A stretch of DNA of 64,000 nucleotides from Muricoccus pecuniae (GTDB lineage: Bacteria > Pseudomonadota > Alphaproteobacteria > Acetobacterales > Acetobacteraceae), in contig NZ_JACIJD010000009.1 in NCBI RefSeq assembly GCF_014199205.1, forward strand, positions 1-64,000, in the 5' to 3' direction. Each line of letters opens with the position of its first letter. Positions within the stretch are counted from its first letter, which is position 1. Under the pieces are notes generated by a model, which made no database searches, was not told where the DNA came from, and saw only the letters and a program-made list of their open reading frames with translations. A program made the translations under genes and the position numbers. Shown here piece by piece: positions 1-8,047 of this stretch.

Positions 1-68
1 CGGGCAAGCGACTCAAGCTCCCGCCGCTCGGCCGCGCTCAGCACGATCGACACCGCAGGCTTGCCCAT
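1..68 (-). CDS. IS630-type transposase, N-terminal fragment cut by the window edge
   Basis: Only the first 22 codons are in the window, reading MGKPAVSIVLSAAERREL and onward from an ATG at 68. This N-terminus, with its AAERRELESLAR helix, is typical of IS630-family transposases (DDE recombinases using TA targets), in front of their helix-turn-helix domain. The rest lies to the left of the window, so I cannot tell whether the element is intact. The DNA to the right (about 69-245) is clearly AT-richer than the rest of the window, as expected for an element end or a foreign insertion. The family call rests on the N-terminal pattern alone. Confidence 0.6.
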   Translation of the reverse strand, partial: MGKPAVSIVLSAAERRELESLA

Positions 69-273
69 CGCCGTACCCCTACCGATCACCTAAATGATCG
101 TAGGAATTTCACGATCAGGGCATTAGGAACTGCTCTGAGCATGAATCAGAAGGGCTAAGGATACTAGTCAGCCTATTAAATTCGATGGGCGGATTTGTTG
201 CAAAAATTTCCTGATAATCTTGCTCAGATCCCTTACGAGAAAGAGCATATCCGCGGCAGCCTTGACGCGGGGT
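69..273. other. AT-rich non-coding end of the IS630-like element or insertion scar
   Basis: This stretch lies between the transposase start and the dapA-like gene and holds no convincing gene. It has AT-rich tracts (for example 173-235) that contrast with the surrounding GC-rich DNA. It probably contains the terminal inverted repeat of the insertion sequence, but the partner end is outside the window and cannot be compared. Confidence 0.4.
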
Positions 274-296
274 CCGGGGCCCCGGCGGGGCCCCGG
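274..296. terminator. GC-rich hairpin after the dapA-like gene
   Basis: An 8-bp perfect inverted repeat (CCGGGGCC at 274-281 and GGCCCCGG at 289-296, 7-nt loop) lies about 30 bp beyond the stop of the leftward aldolase gene. It has no T-tract, so it is only a possible terminator. Confidence 0.35.
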
Positions 297-328
297 CGGA
301 GGGTCCGGGAGGCAGCGCCTCCCGGCCT

Positions 329-1252
329 TCAGGCCGCCTTCTTCGCGGTCAGCCCCCAGGCGCCCAGGCTCTCGACCAGGCGCGACTGCTGGCGGTCCGT
401 CAGCGGCCAGGCGCCGGGCGGGCGGACATGGCCGCAGTCCTGGCCCATGAGCTTCAGCGCCGCCTTCACAACGGAGACGTTCGTGCCGTTGCCCTCCTCG
501 GCACGCAGTTCCTCGAAGGCGCTCATCGTCGCGATCAGCGCGTTCGCGCGGGCGTAGTCCCCGGCGGCCAGGGCCGAGTGGATGGCCACCGACTGCTCCG
601 GCCACACATTGATGAGGCCGGAGGTGAAGCCCCGGGCGCCCACGGCGGTCAGCGGCGGCGCCCAGACCTCGGCGAGGCCGCCGACCCACACGGTCTTCGG
701 ATCGGCGCGGCGGATCGCCTCGGCCAGTTTCAGCGGCTCCGGCGTCGCCCACTTCACGCCGGCGACGCCGGGGATGGCGCAGAGCTGCTCAATCGCGTCC
801 AGCCCGATGCCGGCATTGCGGAGGTAGAGCACCAGCGGCAGCCCCTCCACCGCCTCGGCCACGCGCCTGACGTAGGAGACGACGCCGCGCGGCGCCACGA
901 AGGGGTCGGGCGGCTGGTGCACCATCAGCGCGGCCGCGCCGGCCGCCTTCGAGGCGCGGGCGAGGGCCACCGCGTCGCCGATGCTGCGGCCGACGCCGGC
1001 CACCACGGGCACGCGGCCATCCACCATCTCGGCCACGGCATGGACCATGCGCTCGGCCTCGGCGGTGGTCAGGCCGTAGAACTCGCCCGTGTTGCCGTTC
1101 GCGGTGAGGATGTGGACGCCGGCCGCGATCGCGCGGTCGATCACCGGGCGCAGGAGGTCGGGGGCGATCCGGTCATCCCCGTCGAAGGGGGTGACGAGGA
1201 TGCCGGAGATGCCGGGAAGGGCGTCCAGCACGTTCGGGTTGGGCGATGGCAC
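329..1252 (-). CDS. dihydrodipicolinate synthase (DapA) family aldolase/dehydratase
   Basis: This is a 307-residue class I aldolase-fold enzyme of the DapA/NAL/KdgD superfamily, cytoplasmic. From the GTG start, the GNTGEF substrate loop is near 53-58, the catalytic Tyr is near 143 (LVLYLRNAG) and the Schiff-base Lys near 167 (GVKWA). The YLRNAG segment resembles sugar-acid dehydratases such as 5-dehydro-4-deoxyglucarate dehydratase more than true DapA, so I infer a catabolic role rather than lysine synthesis. The GTG at 1252 is preferred because GGGGGA lies about 8 nt upstream; a TTG at 1285 would add 11 residues. A FadR-type regulator is divergent with a palindrome between them, suggesting substrate-controlled expression. 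The substrate is not shown by the sequence. Confidence 0.82.
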   Translation of the reverse strand: MPSPNPNVLDALPGISGILVTPFDGDDRIAPDLLRPVIDRAIAAGVHILTANGNTGEFYGLTTAEAERMVHAVAEMVDGRVPVVAGVGRSIGDAVALARASKAAGAAALMVHQPPDPFVAPRGVVSYVRRVAEAVEGLPLVLYLRNAGIGLDAIEQLCAIPGVAGVKWATPEPLKLAEAIRRADPKTVWVGGLAEVWAPPLTAVGARGFTSGLINVWPEQSVAIHSALAAGDYARANALIATMSAFEELRAEEGNGTNVSVVKAALKLMGQDCGHVRPPGAWPLTDRQQSRLVESLGAWGLTAKKAA

Positions 1253-1304
1253 GTTCTGTTCCCCCAGGGGTTCTCTCGGCCGCAAGGTGACAAATGGGGC
1301 CTGA

Positions 1305-1327
1305 ACCTGTCAACATGTAAGACAGGT
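1305..1327. promoter_or_regulatory. inverted repeat, probable operator of the divergent GntR regulator
   Basis: ACCTGTC (1305-1311) and GACAGGT (1321-1327) form a perfect 7-bp inverted repeat around 9 nt. It sits in the 90-bp gap between the divergent aldolase and FadR-type regulator genes and ends 15 bp before the regulator start. Position and symmetry fit autoregulation of both genes. There is no experimental support in the sequence itself. Confidence 0.55.
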
Positions 1328-1342
1328 CAGGGGGAGGGCGGC

Positions 1343-2059
1343 ATGGCCGGGGTGAAGCTGGCGCCGGCGCGCAAGGAGAAGCTGGGGGACCAGCTCTACG
1401 GCCGGATCCTGGAGGAGATCGTGTCCGGCACCTACGGGGAGGGCGACAAGCTCCCCTCGGAGAGCCAGATCTGCCGCGCCTTCGGCGTCTCCCGCCCCAC
1501 GGTGCGCGAGGCGCTGATGCGCCTGCACGCGGACGGGCTGGTGGCCACGCGCCAGGGCTCGGGCACCTTCGTGCAGAAGCGCCCCTCCGGCCACCTAACC
1601 CGGCTGGCCAAGGTGTCCGACATCGCCGGCATCCTGCGCTGCATGGAGGTGCGGATGGCGCTGGAGGGCCGCGCCGCCGCGCTCGCCGCCGAGCGGCGCG
1701 GGGGAGCGGAGCTGCAGCGGATCGAGGCGGCGCTGGCGGCGCTGCGCACCAGCCTGGAGGCCGGGGCCGTGCCGGTGGGGGCGGACCACGAGTTCCACCG
1801 CGCCGTCGCCGCGGCCAGCGGTAACGCGCTCTTCGCCGAGATGCTGGAGATGCTGGAGGAAACGATCCACCAGTCCATGACCGTCGCGCTCGGCATCACC
1901 CATGCCGGCTCGAAGGAGCGTGCCCGACGGGTGGTGGAGGAGCACGAGGCGATCGCCGAGGCCATCCGCCGGGGCGACGCCGAGGGCGCCGGTCTCGCCA
2001 TGAACTACCACCTGCACCGCGCCCGCCAGCGCGTGACCGATGGCGGGCGGGAGTTATGA
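1343..2059 (+). CDS. GntR family transcriptional regulator, FadR subfamily
   Basis: This 238-residue regulator has an N-terminal winged helix (residues about 12-80; LPSESQICRAFGVSRPTVRE is the helix-turn-helix) and a C-terminal all-helical FCD ligand domain. The FCD metal/ligand residues are visible in DHEFHRAVAAASGN and in the terminal NYHLHRAR histidines. FadR-type proteins usually sense small organic or sugar acids. The ATG at 1343 follows GGGGAGGG. It is divergent from the aldolase gene and very likely controls it through the palindrome at 1305-1327. The ligand is unknown. Confidence 0.88.
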   Translation: MAGVKLAPARKEKLGDQLYGRILEEIVSGTYGEGDKLPSESQICRAFGVSRPTVREALMRLHADGLVATRQGSGTFVQKRPSGHLTRLAKVSDIAGILRCMEVRMALEGRAAALAAERRGGAELQRIEAALAALRTSLEAGAVPVGADHEFHRAVAAASGNALFAEMLEMLEETIHQSMTVALGITHAGSKERARRVVEEHEAIAEAIRRGDAEGAGLAMNYHLHRARQRVTDGGREL

Positions 2060-2160
2060 CGGGTGGCCCGCACCCTTTCGTTTCCCCGACAACCCTTGCC
2101 CCCTCGCCACGTTTCCACCCCCGCGGGGCGCCGCGGCCCCACCGAAACGAGGAGAAGCAC

Positions 2161-2397
2161 ATGGACAGCGACCGCATCATCGGCGCCGGCAAGCAGGCGG
2201 CCGGCGACGTGCAGGAAGGCATCGGCAGCCTGATCGGTGACAACCGCACCCAGGCCAAGGGCCAGGTGAACCAGGTCAAGGGCCAGGCCCAGAACCAGAT
2301 CGGCCAGCTCGAGGACTACATCCGCGACCAGCCCCTGACCGCCGCCGCCATCGCCGTCGGCTTCGGCTGGCTGCTGGGGCGCCTGCGGATCATCTGA
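2161..2397 (+). CDS. CsbD-like stress protein with C-terminal membrane anchor
   Basis: This 78-residue protein starts at 2161 behind GAGGAGAAGC. Its first ~45 residues are a hydrophilic, Gln/Gly-rich helical repeat (GAGKQAAGDVQEGIGSLIGD, then QAKGQVNQVKGQAQNQIGQL) typical of CsbD-family proteins, which are induced by general stress. The last ~20 residues (AAAIAVGFGWLLGRLRII) are a hydrophobic Gly-rich segment like the DUF883/ElaB tail anchor, so it probably sits at the inner membrane. It is monocistronic and converges on an RTX gene. Its molecular function is unknown. Confidence 0.8.
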   Translation: MDSDRIIGAGKQAAGDVQEGIGSLIGDNRTQAKGQVNQVKGQAQNQIGQLEDYIRDQPLTAAAIAVGFGWLLGRLRII

Positions 2398-2425
2398 GCT
2401 TCCGGCGCCGCGGGCGCCCGCCGGG

Positions 2426-2445
2426 GCCGGGGGACACACCCCGGC
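2426..2445. terminator. hairpin between convergent csbD-like and RTX genes
   Basis: A perfect 7-bp stem (GCCGGGG at 2426-2432, CCCCGGC at 2439-2445) with a 6-nt loop lies between the two convergent stop codons. It could act in both directions. It has no U-tract. Confidence 0.4.
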
Positions 2446-2461
2446 TCCGGCGAGCCCGTGG

Positions 2462-3430
2462 CTAGGCGTGCAGGATGTAGTCCTGCGCGGCCGCCGCGAC
2501 CGTCACCATCGGTTCCACGCCCAGGTTGGTTTGCGTGAGGGAGGAGGCGGTGGTGTTGTCGAGGCGGAGGAGATCGAGGAAGCCGGCGCCGGCGGCCTTA
2601 CCATCGCGGTCCCACTGGACGAGGGTTGCGGTGCCGTCCTGGGTCAGGCGGAGATGGCCGGTTCCGAAGGGGTTGGAGCCGTCGTAGTAAGAGGCGTTGG
2701 TAAGAAGGTCCCGGAAGTCGAGGATGTCGCCAGTGGCACCAGCGGTGAAGTCGGTGATCCGGATGGTCGGCACGACGGCGAAGCTGACCGGCATGCCGTT
2801 CACGATCTGCAGGCTGGTCGAGGCGTAGAAGGAGTTCGGAAGCACCACCGTGTCCTGGCCGGTGCCAGTGGTGATCACCTGAGAGAAGGCAGCCCGGATG
2901 GTGTCGTTGCCCGAGCCGGCGTTGATCGTGGCCGCATTGGTGAGCGCGATGTTGTCGTTGCCCGAGCCGGCATCCAGGGTTGCGGCGTAGCCGCCGATGG
3001 TATCGTTGCCCGAGCCGGCGATGACCGAAGTGGCAACCGTGGCGCCGTTGGCCCAGTCACTGGAGACGAGGCTGATAAGATCGTCGCCCGAGCCCGCATC
3101 CACGCTCGCGGCGAAGCCGTAGATCGTGTCGTTGCCCAGGCCGCCGATCAGCACGTTCTTGCCGTAGTAGTCGGACAGGTAGTCGTTGTCCGCCCCGCCG
3201 TCGAGCCGGTCGTCCCCGGCCTCGCCGTAGAGCACGTCGTAGCCGTAGCCGCCCAGCAGCGTGTCGTTGCCCAGACCGCCCCAGAGCGTGTCGAAGCCGA
3301 CCCCGCCGTCCAGGTAGTCCAGCCCGAAGTCGCCCTTGAGGACGTCGTTCCCGTCCAGGCCCTTCAGCGTGTCGTTGTCCAGACCACCCGTGAGCGTGTC
3401 GTCGCCGATCGTGCCGTTCTTGAGCGCCAT
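2462..3430 (-). CDS. RTX-type calcium-binding protein, probable type I secretion substrate
   Basis: This 322-residue protein has no N-terminal signal peptide. Residues about 8-100 are consecutive RTX nonapeptides (for example [15 protein letters not shown]) that form a Ca2+-filled beta-roll. Residues about 105-195 carry a second, looser repeat, AGSGND, four times. The C-terminal part has the [16 protein letters not shown] signature seen in type I secretion targets. I infer export by an ABC/HlyD/TolC system and a surface or matrix role; no secretion genes lie nearby. No enzymatic domain is visible. Another RTX gene, at 16168, shares the MALK start but little else. Confidence 0.8.
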   Translation of the reverse strand: MALKNGTIGDDTLTGGLDNDTLKGLDGNDVLKGDFGLDYLDGGVGFDTLWGGLGNDTLLGGYGYDVLYGEAGDDRLDGGADNDYLSDYYGKNVLIGGLGNDTIYGFAASVDAGSGDDLISLVSSDWANGATVATSVIAGSGNDTIGGYAATLDAGSGNDNIALTNAATINAGSGNDTIRAAFSQVITTGTGQDTVVLPNSFYASTSLQIVNGMPVSFAVVPTIRITDFTAGATGDILDFRDLLTNASYYDGSNPFGTGHLRLTQDGTATLVQWDRDGKAAGAGFLDLLRLDNTTASSLTQTNLGVEPMVTVAAAAQDYILHA

Positions 3431-3544
3431 GCTCGCCTTGCCCTGAAGGATCGCTGACCCGCTCGGGAGACGACGGCACGGTTCCGCTCAGGGCCGCTCA
3501 GAAGGCGAGACCCAATCTGAAGAACCAGCAATTGTCTCATTTGC

Positions 3545-3567
3545 GAGAGATGTCGCCCTTATCTCTC
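3545..3567. promoter_or_regulatory. hairpin in the divergent RTX/lysA spacer
   Basis: GAGAGAT (3545-3551) and ATCTCTC (3561-3567) form a perfect 7-bp stem with a 9-nt loop inside the 269-bp AT-richer spacer between the divergent RTX and lysA starts. It may be an operator or leader hairpin. It does not resemble a lysine riboswitch. Confidence 0.3.
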
Positions 3568-3699
3568 ACCATTCCGTTAACGACAAGACGCTGCCGTAAC
3601 TTTTTCGATACGATTTCCCCCCGACCACAAATCCCCGCTCCCTCCATCATTCCACAATCCGTGCTTCCCGCCGCGCCCTCCCGGCCCCACATTGGCGGG

Positions 3700-5049
3700 A
3701 TGGCCTCCCCGCTTTCCTCCCCGCGCAGCACGCCCGACCCCGATTTCGCGGACCTCATCGCCCGCCGCCCGCATCTCCAGGCCCATGCGCTGGACGGGTT
3801 GGTGATGGAGGAGGTGCCGCTCGTCCACATCGCGCGCGAGGTCGGCACGCCGACCTGGGTCTATTCCGCCGGCACCCTGCGCCGCCGCCACGGTGCCCTG
3901 CGGGACGCGCTGGCCGAGGCCGGGCTGGACGCCTCCCTCCACTTCGCGGCCAAGGCGAATGACAGCCTCGCCGTGCTCCGCGTGCTCGCGGCCGAGGGGG
4001 CGGGAGCCGATGTGGTGAGCGAGGGGGAGCTGCGGGCCGCGCGCGCCGCCGGCATCCCGGCCGACCGCATCGTCTTCTCCGGCGTCGGCAAGACGGAACG
4101 CGAGATCGCCCTCGCGCTGGAGGAGGGCATCCTCCAGATCAATGCCGAGAGCGCGGAGGAGGTGGAGCGCATCTCCGCCGTCGCCGCCGCCATGGGCCGC
4201 GTCGCCCCCGTCTCCCTTCGCATCAACCCGGACGTGGACGCCCGCACCCACGCGAAGATCTCGACGGGCCTGGCCGAGAACAAGTTCGGCATCGCCTATA
4301 CCGACGCCGCCGCCCTCTATGCCCGCATGGCCTCGCTCCCCGGCATCCGCCCGATCGGGCTGGCCGTGCATATCGGCAGCCAGATCACCGAGGGCATGGC
4401 CGCCTATCGCGCCGCCTATGCCCGGGTGGCGGAGATGGCCGCCGCGCTGATGGGGCGCGGCCTGCCGGTGGAGCGGCTGGACTGCGGCGGCGGCCTCGGC
4501 ATTCCCTATCGCGACGAGGTCCCGCCCTCCCCCGCGGCGCTGGCCGGCGCCATCAAGGCGACGCTCGGCCCGCTCGGCCTGCCCGTGATGCTGGAGCCCG
4601 GGCGCTGGATCGCGGGGCCGGCGGGGGTGCTGCTCGCCTCCGTCGTGCTGCAGAAGCGCGGCCAGAACCGCCGCTTCGTGGTGCTGGACGCGGCGATGAA
4701 CGACCTCGTCCGCCCCGCCATGTACGAGGCCTGGCACGGCATCCTGCCCCTCGCGCCCGACCTGCTGCACGCCCCCCTTGCCCCGGCCGACGTGGTCGGC
4801 CCGGTCTGCGAGAGCGGCGACACCTTCGCCCGCGGCCGGGATCTGCCGGACCTGCCGCCCGGCGCGCTCGTCGCCTTCCTCGATGCCGGGGCCTATGGCG
4901 CCACCATGTCCTCCACCTACAACGCCCGGCCGCTGGCGGCGGAGGTGATGGTGGACGGGCACCGATGGGCGGTCACCCGGCCGCGCCAGTCGCATGAGGC
5001 GCTGCTGGCGAACCAGCTCATGCCCGACTGGCTCGGGGCGCGCGCTTGA
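3700..5049 (+). CDS. lysA: diaminopimelate decarboxylase
   Basis: This 449-residue PLP enzyme makes L-lysine from meso-diaminopimelate, the last step of lysine synthesis, in the cytoplasm. The fold-type III signature is complete: PLP-Lys in HFAAKAND, HIGSQ, the glycine loop GGGLGIPY, EPGRWIAG, then CESGDTF and DAGAYG in the C-terminal domain with the catalytic Cys. The ATG at 3700 gives the usual family length; an upstream in-frame extension from about 3532 is non-conserved. Its stop overlaps the start of the TIGR02302 gene, a pairing common in alphaproteobacteria. Confidence 0.95.
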   Translation: MASPLSSPRSTPDPDFADLIARRPHLQAHALDGLVMEEVPLVHIAREVGTPTWVYSAGTLRRRHGALRDALAEAGLDASLHFAAKANDSLAVLRVLAAEGAGADVVSEGELRAARAAGIPADRIVFSGVGKTEREIALALEEGILQINAESAEEVERISAVAAAMGRVAPVSLRINPDVDARTHAKISTGLAENKFGIAYTDAAALYARMASLPGIRPIGLAVHIGSQITEGMAAYRAAYARVAEMAAALMGRGLPVERLDCGGGLGIPYRDEVPPSPAALAGAIKATLGPLGLPVMLEPGRWIAGPAGVLLASVVLQKRGQNRRFVVLDAAMNDLVRPAMYEAWHGILPLAPDLLHAPLAPADVVGPVCESGDTFARGRDLPDLPPGALVAFLDAGAYGATMSSTYNARPLAAEVMVDGHRWAVTRPRQSHEALLANQLMPDWLGARA

Positions 5050-8000
5050 CGGGGCCGGCCCCCCGCCCGCCCTTCAACCCCGGCCGCCCGGGCGCGGGTT
5101 CTCGTCCGGGCGAGCCCCCTCGCCCGGACGACGCGTCACGCCCCGGCGGTCAGGGCCGCCCCGCGCGGCCGGACGCGCCACCCGGCCCGGCGCCGCGCCG
5201 CCTCGGGCGCCTCCGCACCCGCGCCCGCCTCGCCCTCTTCTGGGAGGATCTCTGGCCCCGGCTCTGGCCCGTCCTGGGCGTCCTGGGGCTGTTTCTCCTC
5301 CTCGCCCTCTCGGGCCTCTTCCTCCTCCTGCCGCCGCTCGCGCATCTCACCCTTCTCGCGGTGCTGATCGCGGCCCTGATCGTCACCCTCGCCCGCGCCG
5401 CGCGCGGCTTCGCCCTGCCGGGAGAGGCGGCGGCGGACCGGCGGCTGGAAAGGGCTTCCGGCCTTCCCCACCGCCCCCTCGCCACGCTGGGCGACCGGCC
5501 CGCCGGGGGTGACGCCACCGCCCAGGCCCTCTGGCGCGCGCATCAGGAACGGGAGGCGGCCCGCATTCGGGCGCTCCGGGCCGGGATGCCCCGCCCCGGC
5601 CTCGCGGCCCGCGATCCCCGTGCCCTCCGCACCGGTCTTGCCGTCGCCCTCGTCGCCGCGGTCGTCATGGCGGGGGCGGAGGCGCCGGAGCGGCTTCGCC
5701 GGGCGCTCTGGCCCGAGAGCCCCGCCGCGCCGCCCGGCCTCGCCGCCCGGCTGGAGGCCTGGGTGACGCCCCCCGCCTATACCGGCGCGCCGCCCATCTT
5801 CCTCCCCGCCGGGGGAAGCGTGACGGTTCCCGCCGGCAGCCGCCTCCGCGCCGCCCTCTCCGGCGGCAGCGGCGCGCCGGAGCTGCTGCGGGACGGCGTG
5901 GCGGCCGGCGCCTTCCAGCCCCTCGGCCCCGGCAGCCACAGCGCTGAGATCGCCCTGGACGCGGGCGGCCGCGTGGTGATCCGCCAGGGCGGGCGCGAGG
6001 TGGCGGGCTGGTCCTTCGCGGTGCAGGCGGACGCCCCGCCGCGCATCGCCTTCAGCGAGCCCCCTTCCGCCTCCACCGCCCAGGCCTCCCGCGGCCTCGC
6101 CACCCGCCTGCCCTGGCGCGCGGAGGACGACTGGGGCGTGGCCGCCGCCGCCGCCGAGATCCGCCTCGCCGCCCGGCCCGGTGCCGCCCCTCTGGTGATC
6201 GACCTGCCCCTGCCGCCCGGCGGGGCCAAGGCGCCGCGCGGGGTGGCGCAGCCCGACCTCTCCGCCCATCCCTGGGCCGGCCTGCCCGTCCGAACCCGCC
6301 TCCTGGCCCGCGACGGGGCGGGGCAGGAGGGGCGCTCGGAGGAGGCCGCCCTCACCCTGCCCGAGCGCGCCTTCACCCATCCCGTGGCGCGCGGGCTGAT
6401 CCTGCTCCGCAAGGGCCTCTCCCTCGACCCCGAGGCGCGCCGCCCGGCGATCGAGGGGCTGGACCGGCTGGCCGCGGCGCCGGACGCCTTCGAGAACGAC
6501 ACCGCCACGGCCCTCGCCCTCCGCTCCGCCCGCACCCGGCTGGAGGGAGACACCCGCCCCGAGGCGGTGGGCGAGGCGCAGGGAATCATGTGGGACACCG
6601 CCCTCGCCCTGGAGGAGGGCCGCGCCGACCGCACCGCCCGGACGCTCGCCGAGACGCGCGAGCGCCTGCGCGAGGCGCTCCGCGAGCGGGAGCAGCAGGA
6701 GAGGGAGCGGGCCGAGGCCCAACGGGAGGCCCAGCAGGAAGCGCAGCGGGACGCCGCCCGCCAGGAGGAGGCCCGCCGCCAGCCCGGGCAGGAGCCGCGC
6801 CCGGGGGAGGAGCAGCGGGCCGAGGCGGACAGGTCCCCCGGCAGCGACCGGGCCGAGACCCCGCGCCAGGAGGAGGCGGCCCGCGAGGCCCAGCGCCGGG
6901 CGGAGGAGGAGCGCCGCGCCGAGGCGCAGCGGCGCGAGGCGGAGCGCGACGCCGCCCGCACCGAGACGGACCGCCGCATCCAGGCCCTGCGCGAGGCGAT
7001 CCGCCGCCACCTGGAAGCCCTGGCCGAGCGCGCCCAGCGCGAGAACGGCGAGACGCCGCCGCAGCAGAGCCCCAACCGCCCGCAGCAGCCCCGCTCCCCC
7101 GAGAGCCGCGAGGCGGACCGCCGCACCGACCGTATGCGCGAGCAGAACCGCCAGGACCGCCCCGAGGAGGCCGAGCGCGAGCTGGCCGAACTGGAGCGCA
7201 TGCTGGAGGAGCTGGAGAACGGCGGCCTCGCCAACAACCAGCGCGAGGAGCGCCGCCAGCGCCAGCAGCGCGGCCAGCAGCAGATGGGCGTGATCGGGGA
7301 CATGGTGCGTCGCGAATCCCGCCTGCTGGACGGCGCCCACCGCCGCGCCGAGGAGGAGGCCACGCGGCAGGAGCGCGAGCGCCGCCAGAACTATCCCTGG
7401 AACCGCACGCGCCCGGCCGAGCCCCCCCTCTCCCCCGCGCCCGACGCCGCCGCCGAGGCCCGCACCCAGCGCGCCCTGCGCCGCGCGCTCGGCGAACTGA
7501 TGCAGCAGCACGGCGACCTGACGGGCGAGATCCCCGCCCCGCTCGGCCGCGCCGACCAGGCGATGCGCGAGAGCGCCGAGGCCCTGTCCTCCGGCGCCGA
7601 CCCCCGCCCCCACCAGGAGCGCGCGATCCGCGAGCTCTCCGAGGGCGGGCGCCAGATGGCCCAGCGCATGCAGCGCCAGTTCGGCCGCCCCCAGCAGCAG
7701 CCCGGGCAGGAAGGCGAGGGGGAGGGCGAGGGCCAGGGCGACGCCATGGCCGAGGGCGGCGAGCAGGGCGGCGAGGGCCGGGACCAGATGGCCGAGAACG
7801 GGCAGGGGCGCGACCCGCTCGGCCGCCGGCTGCGCGAGGGGAACGGCACCTCCGAGGAGGGCGGCGACACCCGCGTGCCCGACGAGGCGGAGATCCTCCG
7901 CACCCGCCGCCTGCAAGAGGAGCTGCGGCGCCGCCATGCCGAGCGGGAGCGCCCAGCGGCGGAGCTGGACTACATCGACCGGCTGCTGCGGCTGTTCTGA
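5046..8000 (+). CDS. TIGR02302/DUF4175 family membrane protein
   Basis: This 984-residue protein matches the alphaproteobacterial TIGR02302 family: two or three transmembrane helices near the N-terminus (about 75-95, 100-120 and 195-215), then a very long hydrophilic region. Residues ~540-760 are dominated by Glu, Arg, Gln and Ala with strong coiled-coil character. Gly/Glu/Gln-rich low complexity lies around 885-930. The only workable start is the TTG at 5046, overlapping the lysA stop by 4 nt; family length and the overlap support it. Function is unknown; the topology suggests a periplasmic coiled-coil arm. It is translationally coupled to lysA. Confidence 0.85.
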   Translation: MTGPAPRPPFNPGRPGAGSRPGEPPRPDDASRPGGQGRPARPDAPPGPAPRRLGRLRTRARLALFWEDLWPRLWPVLGVLGLFLLLALSGLFLLLPPLAHLTLLAVLIAALIVTLARAARGFALPGEAAADRRLERASGLPHRPLATLGDRPAGGDATAQALWRAHQEREAARIRALRAGMPRPGLAARDPRALRTGLAVALVAAVVMAGAEAPERLRRALWPESPAAPPGLAARLEAWVTPPAYTGAPPIFLPAGGSVTVPAGSRLRAALSGGSGAPELLRDGVAAGAFQPLGPGSHSAEIALDAGGRVVIRQGGREVAGWSFAVQADAPPRIAFSEPPSASTAQASRGLATRLPWRAEDDWGVAAAAAEIRLAARPGAAPLVIDLPLPPGGAKAPRGVAQPDLSAHPWAGLPVRTRLLARDGAGQEGRSEEAALTLPERAFTHPVARGLILLRKGLSLDPEARRPAIEGLDRLAAAPDAFENDTATALALRSARTRLEGDTRPEAVGEAQGIMWDTALALEEGRADRTARTLAETRERLREALREREQQERERAEAQREAQQEAQRDAARQEEARRQPGQEPRPGEEQRAEADRSPGSDRAETPRQEEAAREAQRRAEEERRAEAQRREAERDAARTETDRRIQALREAIRRHLEALAERAQRENGETPPQQSPNRPQQPRSPESREADRRTDRMREQNRQDRPEEAERELAELERMLEELENGGLANNQREERRQRQQRGQQQMGVIGDMVRRESRLLDGAHRRAEEEATRQERERRQNYPWNRTRPAEPPLSPAPDAAAEARTQRALRRALGELMQQHGDLTGEIPAPLGRADQAMRESAEALSSGADPRPHQERAIRELSEGGRQMAQRMQRQFGRPQQQPGQEGEGEGEGQGDAMAEGGEQGGEGRDQMAENGQGRDPLGRRLREGNGTSEEGGDTRVPDEAEILRTRRLQEELRRRHAERERPAAELDYIDRLLRLF

Positions 8001-8047
8001 GCCGCGGCGGCGCCCCGCTTCACGCCCCCAACCTTACCCAGGGGACG

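Noticed and set aside
329-1252. Assigning the aldolase as lysine-pathway dapA
   Set aside because: The catalytic Tyr segment differs from true DapA and the gene is paired with a FadR-type regulator, so a catabolic sugar-acid enzyme is more likely.
3431-3699. Possible lysine riboswitch upstream of lysA
   Set aside because: The spacer has only one small hairpin and none of the conserved L-box core; it is also divided by two divergent starts.
5136-7937. A 933-codon open frame antisense to the TIGR02302 gene, and similar very long frames such as 6590-9268, 26032-28788 and 17085-18842 extended upstream
   Set aside because: At this GC content stop codons are rare in every frame. These frames lack family motifs, cross real gene boundaries and have low-complexity Arg/Gly/Pro/His composition.
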